Shown here in pieces: positions 6,968 through 14,787 of a stretch of DNA of 41,779 nt (its first letter is position 1; the number at the start of each line of letters is the position of its first letter). Made by a program: the position numbers and the translations under genes. Source of the stretch: an uncultured Oscillospiraceae bacterium. Lineage in GTDB: Bacteria; Bacillota; Clostridia; Oscillospirales; Ruminococcaceae. The notes below the pieces were generated by a model. That model was not told where the DNA came from and ran no database searches. It saw only the letters and a list, made by a program, of their open reading frames with translations. The stretch is taken from the NCBI GenBank assembly GCA_934527255.1, contig CAKTAM010000002.1:1-41779 (forward strand), read 5' to 3'.

Positions 6968-8077
6968 ATGAAAAAGAAAATTGCCCTTATTTTTGGCGGC
7001 GTTTCCAGCGAGCACGAGATCTCCCGTGTTTCTGCCGCCTGCATTCTGGAGCAGCTTCCGCCGGTATACGATGTGGTGAAGCTGGGCATTACCAAGGAGG
7101 GACGCTGGCTGTATTACCCCGGCGGCAGCGAGGCCATGCGCACCGGTGCATGGGCCGAGGATCCCGGCTGCACGCCTGCCTTCCTCAGCCCGGACCGCAG
7201 TCTGCACGGGCTGGTGCGCTGGAACGGCAGCGCCTTTGTGCCGGAGCATGTGGATGTGGTCTTTCCGGTGCTGCACGGCAAAAACGGCGAGGACGGCACT
7301 ATTCAGGGCCTGCTGGAGCTGTCCGGCATTCCCTATGTGGGGTGCGGCGTGCTGGCCAGCGCCGCCTGCATGGATAAGGTCGTGACCAACACACTGTTTG
7401 CCAACGCCGGGGTGCCGCACTGCCGGTGGGATTGGATGACCGCGGCGCAGCTGCCCGATTTTGACGCCGTGGAGGCACGCGTGGCCGCGAAGCTGGGCTA
7501 CCCGATCTTTGTCAAGCCTGCCAACGCGGGCAGCAGCGTGGGAGTCAGCTGTGCGCACAATGCCACCGAGCTGCACGCCGCCGCCGAGCTTGCCGCCCGG
7601 CACGACAATAAAATCGTTTTTGAAGAGGCCGTCGTCGGCAGCGAGGTAGAATGTGCCGTGCTGGGCAACCCGGTGCACGGCGAGGCCGACCTGCTGGCCA
7701 GCGCCCCGGGCGAGATCGTCGCCGCCAGTGCCTTTTATGATTACGACGCCAAATACCACAGCAGCGACAGCCGCACCCTCATTCCGGCACGCATCACCCC
7801 GCAGCAGCAGGAGCAGGTGCGCACACTGGCCAAAAAGGCCTATACCGCGCTGGGGTGCAGCGGCCTGTCCCGGTGTGATTTCTTTGTGCGGTCAAACGGC
7901 GAGGTGCTGATCAACGAGATCAACACCCTGCCCGGCTTTACCGCCATCAGCATGTACCCGCAGCTGATCCAGCACGAGGGCTTCCGCTACGGCGAGCTGC
8001 TGCAGCGCCTGATCGAGCTGGCCGAGGAGCGCGGCGCACGTGAGCTGGCCCTGCAGCAGCGGAGCGTGCAGCGATGA
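6968..8077 (+). CDS. ddl: D-alanine--D-alanine ligase
   Basis: ATP-grasp enzyme that joins two D-alanines for the peptidoglycan stem peptide. The 369 residues are the usual length. Motifs visible are HGKNGEDG (103-110), the ATP-lid FVKPANAGSSVG (181-192), YDYDAKY (257-263), and the metal-binding INEINTLPGFT (315-325). The tyrosine in YDYDAKY is typical of D-Ala-D-Ala enzymes; VanA-type D-lactate ligases differ there. AGAGGAG precedes the ATG. The stop codon overlaps the murI start in an ATGA, so the two are translationally coupled. Confidence 0.96.
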   Translation: MKKKIALIFGGVSSEHEISRVSAACILEQLPPVYDVVKLGITKEGRWLYYPGGSEAMRTGAWAEDPGCTPAFLSPDRSLHGLVRWNGSAFVPEHVDVVFPVLHGKNGEDGTIQGLLELSGIPYVGCGVLASAACMDKVVTNTLFANAGVPHCRWDWMTAAQLPDFDAVEARVAAKLGYPIFVKPANAGSSVGVSCAHNATELHAAAELAARHDNKIVFEEAVVGSEVECAVLGNPVHGEADLLASAPGEIVAASAFYDYDAKYHSSDSRTLIPARITPQQQEQVRTLAKKAYTALGCSGLSRCDFFVRSNGEVLINEINTLPGFTAISMYPQLIQHEGFRYGELLQRLIELAEERGARELALQQRSVQR

Positions 8078-8880
8078 GCGAGACCGGCTTTTCCCCCACC
8101 ATCGGGGTTTTTGATTCGGGCCTTGGCGGGCTGACCGCCCTGCGGCAGCTGCGGGCGCTGGCCCCGGGCTGCGACATCGTGTATTTCGGCGATACCGCCC
8201 GTGTGCCCTATGGCACGCGGGATGCCGAAACGCTGGTGCGGTTTGCCCGGCAGGATGTGGAGTTCCTGCGTTCGCAGGGCGCACAGCAGGTGCTGGTGGC
8301 CTGCGGCACCATCAGCTCGGCGTTGAGTGCCGACCAGTGGGCCGCGCTGCCGCTGCCTTGTCAGGGCGTGATAGAGGCGGCCGTCGCCGCCGCGCTGGCC
8401 GCCACCCAAAACGGCCGCATCGGCATTCTGGCGACACCGGCCTCCATCCGCAGCGGAAGCTATGTGCGCCGTCTGGCCGCGCTGCGGCCTGAGGTGCTGG
8501 CCGTACCGGTCGCCTGCCCCGATTTCGTGCCGCTGATCGAAAGCGGCCGGACCGACGCCCCGCAGATGCGCCTTGCCGCCCGCAAATATCTGCGGCCCAT
8601 TCTGGAGGCTGGGTGCGACACCCTGATTTTGGGCTGCACCCATTACCCGCTGGCCGCCCCCCTGCTGACGGAGGAGACGGGCGGCCGCATGCGGCTGATC
8701 GATTCCGGCAAGGAGGCCGCCGCCGCCCTACTGCGGCAGCTGCCCGCCGTACCGGCCGAACGCAGCGGCAGCCTGCGCTGCTTTGTCAGCGGCGACCCGG
8801 CAGCCTTTGCCCAAAACGCCCGCACCCTGCTGGGCGACAGTCTGGTTTTGCCTGCCGTTCGGCAGGCGCAGGCGTTCTGA
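8074..8880 (+). CDS. murI: Glutamate racemase
   Basis: Makes D-glutamate for peptidoglycan. The 268 residues contain DSGLGG (14-19), the first catalytic cysteine in VACGTISSA (Cys77) and the second in LGCTHYPL (Cys188, with His190). The first motif reads ACGT instead of the common ACNT, a variation around an intact cysteine. The start overlaps the end of ddl by four bases, so D-Glu and D-Ala-D-Ala synthesis are coupled in one transcript. Confidence 0.95.
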   Translation: MSETGFSPTIGVFDSGLGGLTALRQLRALAPGCDIVYFGDTARVPYGTRDAETLVRFARQDVEFLRSQGAQQVLVACGTISSALSADQWAALPLPCQGVIEAAVAAALAATQNGRIGILATPASIRSGSYVRRLAALRPEVLAVPVACPDFVPLIESGRTDAPQMRLAARKYLRPILEAGCDTLILGCTHYPLAAPLLTEETGGRMRLIDSGKEAAAALLRQLPAVPAERSGSLRCFVSGDPAAFAQNARTLLGDSLVLPAVRQAQAF

Positions 8881-8943
8881 GCAGGGAGCATCGGCTTTTC
8901 CATTGCCGCACGGCAGCCGGTCCGCTGCCGGGAAAGGAGCGTT

Positions 8944-9405
8944 ATGCGCACCATTCGCGAGGATTATTTGATAAAGGTCGAGGGCCGACAGGAGGGCGAC
9001 GGCCAGCGCGACACGATCTCGCTGGTAACCAAGGGCGAATTCACCTACCGCGACCATTCCTTTTACATCACCTATAAAGAAACGGAGACCACCGGGTTTG
9101 ACGGATGCACCACGACCGTCAAGGCTGCGGCCGACGGACGTCGGGTCAGCCTTCTGCGGTTTGGGGCGGTCTCCAGCCAGCTGATCGTGGAAAAGGACGT
9201 CCGGCACATCTGCCATTACGAGACCGGGCAGGGCTCGCTGTCGCTGGGGCTTGCCGCCGATGAGATCCGCTGCGAGCTCGGCGCAAAGGGCGGCCGCCTG
9301 TTTTTCAGCTATCTGCTGGATTTTGGCTCGGAGCTGCTCTCCCGCAACAGCGTGAGCATCACCGTTAAAAAACTGGTCGCACCGGATGCCTCCGCCGCTT
9401 CCTGA
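8944..9405 (+). CDS. DUF1934 family protein (YwiB-like)
   Basis: A 153-residue protein resembling the small beta-barrel DUF1934/YwiB family, which has a lipocalin-like fold and no settled function. Typical features are the N-terminal VEGRQ...DTISLVTKGEFTYR, ITYKETETTG and a C-terminal SRNSVSITVKK. AAAGGAG precedes the ATG. It lies 63 bases after murI and is probably co-transcribed with it, as DUF1934 genes often sit near cell-wall or arginyl-tRNA synthetase genes in Firmicutes. Confidence 0.85.
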   Translation: MRTIREDYLIKVEGRQEGDGQRDTISLVTKGEFTYRDHSFYITYKETETTGFDGCTTTVKAAADGRRVSLLRFGAVSSQLIVEKDVRHICHYETGQGSLSLGLAADEIRCELGAKGGRLFFSYLLDFGSELLSRNSVSITVKKLVAPDASAAS

Positions 9406-9503
9406 ACGCTTTTGGGGCCGTGCGGCGGCCGGCTGGCCTGTACAGACGGCCGTCTTTGTGGAATATACCAGTTTTCCGGCGCTGTCTTTGGCACATTTGC
9501 GGC

Positions 9504-9533
9504 TTGCTTTTGAAAAAGAAAATAGGATATACT
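9504..9533 (+). promoter_or_regulatory. Promoter before the phosphoribosyltransferase-like gene
   Basis: TTGCTT (9504-9509), 18-base spacer, TATACT (9528-9533). A terminator-like hairpin starts at essentially the first transcribed base. Confidence 0.6.
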
Positions 9534-9535
9534 AA

Positions 9536-9585
9536 AAAAAAGCTTTGTTTTCCGGCGTGTCTGCTGTGCCATACAAAGCTTTTTT
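9536..9585 (+). terminator. Terminator-like hairpin at the 5' end of the 9648 transcript
   Basis: AAAAAAGCTTTG (9536-9547) pairs over 12 bp with CAAAGCTTTTTT (9574-9585) around a 26-base loop; the right arm ends in six T residues. It lies between the -10 box and the gene. It may be an attenuator, or the real terminator of the upstream murI-DUF1934 transcript, or both. Confidence 0.6.
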
Positions 9586-9647
9586 GCATTCACAAAAGCG
9601 CAGCGGCGGCACCCGCCGCAGGCACGATAAAACGGGAGGTCAACAGT

Positions 9648-10283
9648 ATGGAAAACCGCATGATTCGCATCCCCTCATCCAAAGGCAGCGTTACTCTGAA
9701 AGCCGTCCCCGGTCATTTTGCCACCAATCACTCGCATACCAACTATTATATGGATATGACGACGCTGAAAGCCCGGCAAAGCGAGGCATCGGCCATTGCC
9801 GCCGAACTGGCCGCCGCCTGCGCCAGCCGCTGCGTGGTGGATACCGTGCTGTGCCTGGACGGCACCGAGGTGGTCGGCGCTTATCTGGCCGAGGAGCTCT
9901 GCCGCAGCGGCATCTCCATTCTCAACCAGCACGGCACCATCTATGTGGTGCGGCCGGAATATTCCGCCGGGCAGATGATCGTCCGCGACAACATTCTGCC
10001 CATGATCCGCGGCAAAAACGTGCTGCTTCTCAGCGCCACCATCAGCTCGGGCATCTCGTGCCGCAAAAGCATGGAATCGGTCGAATATTACGGCGGGCAC
10101 GTCAGCGCCGTGACCTCCATCTTCAGCACGCTGGAGGAGTGCGGCGGCCTGCCGGTGCATGCCATTTTCACCCCGGCTAACTTGCCCGGCTATCAGAGCT
10201 TTGCGCCGCACCAGTGCCCGCTGTGCCAAAGCAAACAGCCGCTGGATGCATTGGTCAACGCCTACGGCTATTCCAAGCTGTAA
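9648..10283 (+). CDS. Orotate-phosphoribosyltransferase-like protein
   Basis: A 211-residue protein with a type I phosphoribosyltransferase look: a central VDTVLCLDGTEVVGAYLAEEL segment (about residues 64-85) and a VLLLSATISSGIS loop (about 125-137) in the place of the PRPP-binding loop. That loop normally carries two acidic residues (VDDVxTTG); here they are absent, so catalysis is doubtful. A CPLC pair near the C-terminus could bind metal. GGGAGGT precedes the ATG at 9648; the open frame extends upstream but through the leader hairpin. Function is unproven; pyrimidine sensing or salvage is only a guess. Confidence 0.65.
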   Translation: MENRMIRIPSSKGSVTLKAVPGHFATNHSHTNYYMDMTTLKARQSEASAIAAELAAACASRCVVDTVLCLDGTEVVGAYLAEELCRSGISILNQHGTIYVVRPEYSAGQMIVRDNILPMIRGKNVLLLSATISSGISCRKSMESVEYYGGHVSAVTSIFSTLEECGGLPVHAIFTPANLPGYQSFAPHQCPLCQSKQPLDALVNAYGYSKL

Positions 10284-10350
10284 CACCGCGCCGAAGCACA
10301 TTCTGCCCGCCCGGCGTACGTACGTTTGATTTTTCTCTTTTTCGGCAGCA

Positions 10351-10386
10351 AAGAACCGCAGTCTGGATTGGCAGACTGCGGTTCTT
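10351..10386. terminator. Hairpin terminator between convergent genes
   Basis: A 15-bp perfect stem, AAGAACCGCAGTCTG (10351-10365) with its complement at 10372-10386, around a six-base loop. It serves the plus-strand 9648 gene and probably the minus-strand SGNH gene ending at 10555; T tracts outside the stem are short. Confidence 0.7.
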
Positions 10387-10554
10387 CTGTTAAAGCCATT
10401 TTTAAACAACTGCGCCCACTGCCCCCATCAGCGCCGCACATCTGTGCGCCGTTTGGGGCAGAATGACTGCAAGGCATTCACCGTCAGGCCCCCGGCAAGG
10501 AACGCCTGGCGTTTTCGGCCTTGCTGCGCCGCCTGTGTATGGGCTGCCTTTCGC

Positions 10555-11694
10555 TTACGGTGCGGCACTTTCCGTCGGCTCCTGCTCCGCCGTGCCGTCG
10601 GCTGCAGCCGTACTGTCGGCCGCGGCGGCATCCCCCTGCGCGGTGCTCTCCGCCGCAACCGTGGTCTCTCCATTCATCCATGCGTCGTTGGCGGCCGGGT
10701 CGTAATAGGGCGAACCCAGCAGATACGGGTTATCCCACCGGTGCGCGGTGTGACTGATGAGGTAGTCTCGCCACGCCCGGTAACCGGCCGCGTTCAGATG
10801 CAGGCCGTCGCCGCCGTTGTAGTCGGGGTTCAGATAGCCGTCGTCCGTGCACAGCGCCTCCTGCAGGTTGACAAAATACAGCCCGCGCACATACGCCAGC
10901 TTTGCCAGCTGGTCGTTCAGCGCGTTGATGCGCTCGCGCGAAAAATCCTGTCCCTTGGCGGCACGGGCTGCCTCCTCCTCCCGCATGACGGTCGGTATGG
11001 ACTGCACATAGATCAGCACCCCCGGCAGCCGCGCGCCCAGCGTATCCAGCAGCTGGGCGTAATATTTCAAAATCACATCATCCGACTGGCTGGTCAGCGC
11101 GTTGCTGCCCAGCAGCACATAAACCTTGCCGGGGTTGGTGGAGACCACATAGTCAATGGCGTTGACGGTAGAGCCGTCCGGCATGGCCATCTCATTCTGC
11201 ACCAGCGTCATGGGCGAACAGCCCTTCCACGCCGCCAGCGTTGAATTTGGAAACGTGTTGTCATTGTAAACGGCAATGCCCTGCGTCAGCGAATCGCCCA
11301 GAAAGGTAACGTCGTCAAAATAGCTCATATCCACGCGGCCGTTTTCCGGCAGCGCGATCATGCGGTAATCCGGGTTGGTCAGCGCGGCGGCATCCACCGG
11401 CTGGTACTGCGGGCCCTCCTGCGCACCAGGCTCCTGCCCGGCAGTGGAGCCGTCACTGTCGGCGTTCTGCGCTGCATCCGGATCCAGCCGGTCGATCACC
11501 TCCTCCAGCGAGCCCACCGGCGTAAAATCCTTTTCAGGCGTCGACTGCGGGTACAGAATGGCCGCCACCTTCACCACCAGATAAGCAATGCCCAAAATCA
11601 AGGCGACCAGCAGCAAAAACATACAGAAATAGGCTGCTCCCCGCCGTCTGCGGCGGCGGCGCGACCTGTCGCTGAATTCACGGTACGTTGCCAT
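10555..11694 (-). CDS. Membrane-anchored SGNH/GDSL hydrolase
   Basis: A 379-residue protein with a very arginine-rich cytoplasmic N-terminus (residues 9-18), one membrane helix (about 21-48), a low-complexity acidic/glutamine linker, and an extracellular SGNH esterase domain. Block I is FLGDSLTQG with catalytic Ser135, block III is the GSNAL segment (Asn198), and block V is DGLHLN with Asp296 and His299. The C-terminus is an alanine/threonine/glutamate-rich tail. This pattern suits surface esterases acting on cell-wall or glycan acyl groups; the substrate is unknown. The ATG at 11694 has AAGGAG upstream; the longer upstream frame is antisense noise. Own promoter at 11793-11822. Confidence 0.85.
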   Translation of the reverse strand: MATYREFSDRSRRRRRRRGAAYFCMFLLLVALILGIAYLVVKVAAILYPQSTPEKDFTPVGSLEEVIDRLDPDAAQNADSDGSTAGQEPGAQEGPQYQPVDAAALTNPDYRMIALPENGRVDMSYFDDVTFLGDSLTQGIAVYNDNTFPNSTLAAWKGCSPMTLVQNEMAMPDGSTVNAIDYVVSTNPGKVYVLLGSNALTSQSDDVILKYYAQLLDTLGARLPGVLIYVQSIPTVMREEEAARAAKGQDFSRERINALNDQLAKLAYVRGLYFVNLQEALCTDDGYLNPDYNGGDGLHLNAAGYRAWRDYLISHTAHRWDNPYLLGSPYYDPAANDAWMNGETTVAAESTAQGDAAAADSTAAADGTAEQEPTESAAP

Positions 11695-11792
11695 GGCGTT
11701 TTCTCCTTCCCCCTGCGGGGCCTGCGCCGCACCGGCATCGGGCGGGCACTGTATCGTCAAGCGCCGGTTCGGCGCATAGCATTCCAAAAAAT

Positions 11793-11822
11793 AGTATAGC
11801 ACATTTTTTTGCGGTTGTTCAA
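11793..11822 (-). promoter_or_regulatory. Promoter of the SGNH hydrolase gene
   Basis: On the minus strand TTGAAC (11822-11817), 18-base spacer, TATACT (11798-11793), about 100 bases before the start codon and just after the rnf terminator. Confidence 0.72.
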
Positions 11823-11873
11823 CCGTTTCGCCCCGACATTTTTGATGAAATTTTGCAAATGAGCCAGACAGAC

Positions 11874-11909
11874 AAAAGGCGTCCCGGCCGAACATGCGGC
11901 CGGGACGCC
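11874..11909 (-). terminator. Terminator of the rnf operon
   Basis: A 13-bp GC-rich stem (GGCGTCCCGGCCG with its complement, 11878-11890 and 11897-11909) with a six-base loop, followed on the minus strand by four T residues. It lies 17 bases after rnfB. Confidence 0.88.
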
Positions 11910-11926
11910 GAAACAAGCTTGTTTTT

Positions 11927-12769
11927 TCAATTTTGACGGGTGCCGGCCGGGCGCGGCTGCACCGGCGCGGCCCTGCGCTGCAGATGGATGGCCCCGACCG
12001 GGCAGACCTCCACACAGGCATGACAGCCGCTGCAGGCATCCATATCAATGGCGGCCAGATGGTCGGTCAGCGTGATCGCGCCGTTCGGGCAGGCGCGCAC
12101 GCATTTTCCGCAGCCGATGCAGCCGATGCTGCAGTTTTTGCGGGTGACAGCGCCGCTGTCGCGGTTGGCGCAGAACACCATGGGCGCTTCGCTTTCGGGC
12201 ACCACATGGATGATGCCGTCCGGGCAGGCCTGCGCGCAGGCCCCGCACCCGGTACAGCGCGCAGGGTCTACCCGGGCAACGCCGTTTTCCACATGAATGG
12301 CGTCAAATGGGCAGGCGCGGGTGCAGTCGCCATAGCCAAGGCAGCCATAGCGGCAATCGGTCGGGCCGCTGAACTGCTGGTTGGCCGCCGCGCAGCTGGA
12401 AATTCCCTCGTACCGAAAGCGGAAGCCCCGGTGATCGACGCTGCCCTGACAGGCCACGACGGCCTTTTGGGGCGCTGCCGCCTGCGCCGCCTCGCAGCCC
12501 ATGACCTGCGCCACGGCATCGGCGGTCTTCTGCCCGCCGGGCACACATTTATTGGTAGGCGCCCCCTGCGCGACCACAGCACGGGCATAATCGGCACAGC
12601 CGGCATAGCCGCAGGCCCCGCAGTTGACTCCGGGCAGACATTCCTGTACCTGCGCCACGCGCGGATCCTGCCGGGGCTCCAGATATTTGGAGGCGACGGC
12701 CAGAATCACCGCGCCCAGCACGCCGAGGCACACCAGCACCCCAACGGCAGACATTACGCTGGAAAACAT
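11927..12769 (-). CDS. rnfB: Rnf complex subunit RnfB (polyferredoxin)
   Basis: Electron-carrying subunit of the ferredoxin:NAD+ oxidoreductase that pumps Na+ or H+. The 280 residues start with one membrane anchor (5-27), then the RnfB-specific cluster ECLPGVNCGACGYAGC with Cys50, Cys53, Cys58 and Cys75. Further [4Fe-4S] motifs follow near Cys139-153, Cys172-182, Cys213-227 and Cys246-256. This multi-cluster form is typical of Clostridia and longer than the gamma-proteobacterial one. It is the last gene of the operon, followed directly by a terminator. Confidence 0.95.
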   Translation of the reverse strand: MFSSVMSAVGVLVCLGVLGAVILAVASKYLEPRQDPRVAQVQECLPGVNCGACGYAGCADYARAVVAQGAPTNKCVPGGQKTADAVAQVMGCEAAQAAAPQKAVVACQGSVDHRGFRFRYEGISSCAAANQQFSGPTDCRYGCLGYGDCTRACPFDAIHVENGVARVDPARCTGCGACAQACPDGIIHVVPESEAPMVFCANRDSGAVTRKNCSIGCIGCGKCVRACPNGAITLTDHLAAIDMDACSGCHACVEVCPVGAIHLQRRAAPVQPRPAGTRQN

Positions 12770-12783
12770 GGCTGCTCCTCCCT

Positions 12784-13380
12784 TCAGGCTCCGAAAATGG
12801 CTTCGATCATTCCGCCGAAGCCCATAAAGGACAACGACACAAGGCTGGCCGCCACCAGCGTGATGGGCAGCCCCTCAAACGCGCGCGGCGGCTCGGCATC
12901 CTCCAGACGGCTGCGCACCCCGCTGAACAGCACCATTGCCAGCAGAAAGCCGATGCCTGCCCCGGTGGCGCACACCAGCGCCTCGGCAAAGGTATAGCCG
13001 TTGTCGATGTTGAGGATGGTCACGCCCAGAATGGCACAGTTGGTGGTAATCAGCGGCAGATACACACCCAGCGCCGTGTACAGCGCGCGGAAAAACCGCT
13101 TGAGCAGAATTTCCAGCAGCTGCACCAGCACGGCGATGATCAGAATAAACACAATGGTCTGCATATACTCCAGCCCGTTCGGCAGCAGCACGCCGTAATA
13201 GATGGGCCAGGTGGCCGCCGTGGCCAACACCATCACCACGGTGACGGCCACGCTCATTCCGACGGCACTGTTCAGCTTTTTGCTGACGCCGAGAAATGGG
13301 CAGATGCCCAGAAATTTGCTGAGGACATAGTTATCCACAAAAATCATGCTGAAGAAAACAGCGGCAAGCTTCATGGCCAT
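12784..13380 (-). CDS. rnfA: Rnf complex subunit RnfA
   Basis: Multi-pass membrane subunit, 198 residues, with about six hydrophobic segments. The DNYVLSKFLGICPFLGVSKK stretch near the N-terminus and the LPLITTNCAILGV segment carry the conserved cysteines that, in characterised complexes, hold an intramembrane iron-sulfur centre with RnfE. I chose the ATG at 13380 because GGGAGG lies nine bases upstream; a GTG at 13389 abuts that box. It lies 14 bases before rnfB. Confidence 0.94.
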   Translation of the reverse strand: MAMKLAAVFFSMIFVDNYVLSKFLGICPFLGVSKKLNSAVGMSVAVTVVMVLATAATWPIYYGVLLPNGLEYMQTIVFILIIAVLVQLLEILLKRFFRALYTALGVYLPLITTNCAILGVTILNIDNGYTFAEALVCATGAGIGFLLAMVLFSGVRSRLEDAEPPRAFEGLPITLVAASLVSLSFMGFGGMIEAIFGA

Positions 13381-13385
13381 TGCTC

Positions 13386-14117
13386 TCACCCTCCCTTCTC
13401 ATCGGCATTTGCGCACGGCCCATCGCCGCAGCTGCCGTTCTCCGCTGCCGGACATTCTCCGGCGGCCGGGCAGGCCCCGCAGCCCGTCGGCAGGTGCGCT
13501 TTGCCGCCCTGCGCCTTTTCCAGCGCGGCGGCCGCCGCCATAAAGCAGCCGAACACGAAAAAGCCGCCCGGCGCTTTGGAAAAAATACCCATGGGCGGAA
13601 TGCTGCCCGACCAGTCCAGCAGCGGCTGCTCCAGCAGGCCGGCCATCCAGGTGCCGCTGCCCAGCAGCTCACGCACCGTTCCCATCAGGGTCAGCGTCAG
13701 GGTAAAGCCAAGCCCCATGCCAAGGCCGTCCAGCGCGCTGGCCAGTACCCCGTTTTTCGAGGCGAACATCTCTGCGCGACCCAGAATGATGCAGTTGACC
13801 ACGATCAACGGCAAAAACACGCCCAGCGCCGCATATAAATCGTACAGGTACGCCTTCATCAGCATCTGCACCACGGTGACAAACCCGGCGATGATGGTAA
13901 TGTAGCAGGGAATGCGTACCTGCTGCGGGATCACCCTGCGCAGCAGCGAAATGACCACATTGGAGCACACCAGCACAAAGGTAGCCGCCAGCCCCATGCC
14001 AAGGCCGTTAAAGGCCAGCGTCGTGACGGCCAGCGTCGGGCAGGTGCCCAGCACCAGCCGCAGCGAGGGGTTCTCCTTCAGCAGGCCGTTTGAGAAGATC
14101 TTCCATTTTTCTTTCAT
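13386..14117 (-). CDS. rnfE: Rnf complex subunit RnfE with a cysteine-rich tail
   Basis: Membrane partner of RnfA, 243 residues. The core (about 1-200) is standard, with NPSLRLVLGTCPTLAVTT and LPLIVVNCIILGRAE holding the conserved cysteines. After the last helix comes a hydrophilic tail (about 203-243) with five cysteines at 213, 216, 222, 230 and 235, an addition not found in the short RnfE of gamma-proteobacteria. The ATG at 14117 is preceded by GGAGGAG. It lies four bases after rnfG and five bases before rnfA. Confidence 0.94.
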   Translation of the reverse strand: MKEKWKIFSNGLLKENPSLRLVLGTCPTLAVTTLAFNGLGMGLAATFVLVCSNVVISLLRRVIPQQVRIPCYITIIAGFVTVVQMLMKAYLYDLYAALGVFLPLIVVNCIILGRAEMFASKNGVLASALDGLGMGLGFTLTLTLMGTVRELLGSGTWMAGLLEQPLLDWSGSIPPMGIFSKAPGGFFVFGCFMAAAAALEKAQGGKAHLPTGCGACPAAGECPAAENGSCGDGPCANADEKGG

Positions 14118-14121
14118 TGTC

Positions 14122-14787
14122 TTACTCCTCCGTCCCGCCGTGGCCGCCGGTGATCTGCTGATAAGCGTCGATCGCCGCGTTGACGGCAGAGACCGCCGCC
14201 CGGCTGGAGACCGTCGCCCCCGCCACCTGCTGCACATCCGCATTCAGCTCAAGCTTGCGGGCCGCAAGCCCTGCAAACTGCGAACGAAAGGCCGGTTCCT
14301 CCACCTTTGCGCCCTGGCCCTGCGTCTCCTCCGTGCCGCTGATGGAAATGCCCAGAATGACGCCGTTGGTATCAAACGCCACCAAAACCGGAATGTCGCC
14401 GCCGTAGCCGCGGGCCGTGCCGGTGATGACATAGCCGCTGCACACGCCGTCGGTCACGGCGCGGTATGCCTCGCTCACGCCGGGCCATTCGCCCTCCAGC
14501 GCCTCAAAGTCCTCCGCGGGCAGAAGCTCCTGCCGGGCCGCGTTGGCGCGCACCCGGTCGGCCCTGGCAATGACCGGGCCGGTGAAATAGTTGGTAACGG
14601 CCAGCAGCGCACTGACGATCAGGCAGATGCACCCCAGCACCGCCACGGGACGAAGCAGCTGCGGCCAGTGCTTTTTCAGAAAAGCCGCCGTCCTCTGCAC
14701 GCCCTGCCCGGCGGCCTGTGCCTTTTTGGGGGCCGCCGCGCCCTGCGCCCCGGCCGTTGTTTTTGTTTTGTCCGTTTTGGCACTCAT
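14122..14787 (-). CDS. rnfG: Rnf complex subunit RnfG (covalent flavoprotein)
   Basis: FMN-binding subunit, 221 residues. A lysine/alanine-rich cytoplasmic start (1-40) leads into one membrane helix (about 46-66) and an external FMN-binding domain. The VAGATVSS motif (188-195) contains Thr192, the residue expected to carry FMN by a phosphoester bond. The start codon overlaps the rnfD stop in an ATGA. The N-terminal basic extension is longer than in many homologues. Confidence 0.93.
   Translation of the reverse strand: MSAKTDKTKTTAGAQGAAAPKKAQAAGQGVQRTAAFLKKHWPQLLRPVAVLGCICLIVSALLAVTNYFTGPVIARADRVRANAARQELLPAEDFEALEGEWPGVSEAYRAVTDGVCSGYVITGTARGYGGDIPVLVAFDTNGVILGISISGTEETQGQGAKVEEPAFRSQFAGLAARKLELNADVQQVAGATVSSRAAVSAVNAAIDAYQQITGGHGGTEE

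Noticed and set aside
6587..7759. Long minus-strand open frame
   Set aside because: It is antisense to ddl, lacks a ribosome binding site, and its length is explained by GC-rich codon structure of ddl.
6968..8077. Vancomycin-resistance type D-Ala-D-Lac ligase
   Set aside because: The YDYDAKY motif with tyrosine fits D-Ala-D-Ala ligases, and no vanH, vanX or sensor genes are nearby.
9416..9451. Terminator after the DUF1934 gene
   Set aside because: GGCCGT and ACGGCC can pair, but the loop is long and only three T residues follow; the hairpin at 9536-9585 is a better candidate.
11894..12997. Long plus-strand open frame
   Set aside because: It is antisense to rnfB and rnfA, whose motifs are unambiguous.
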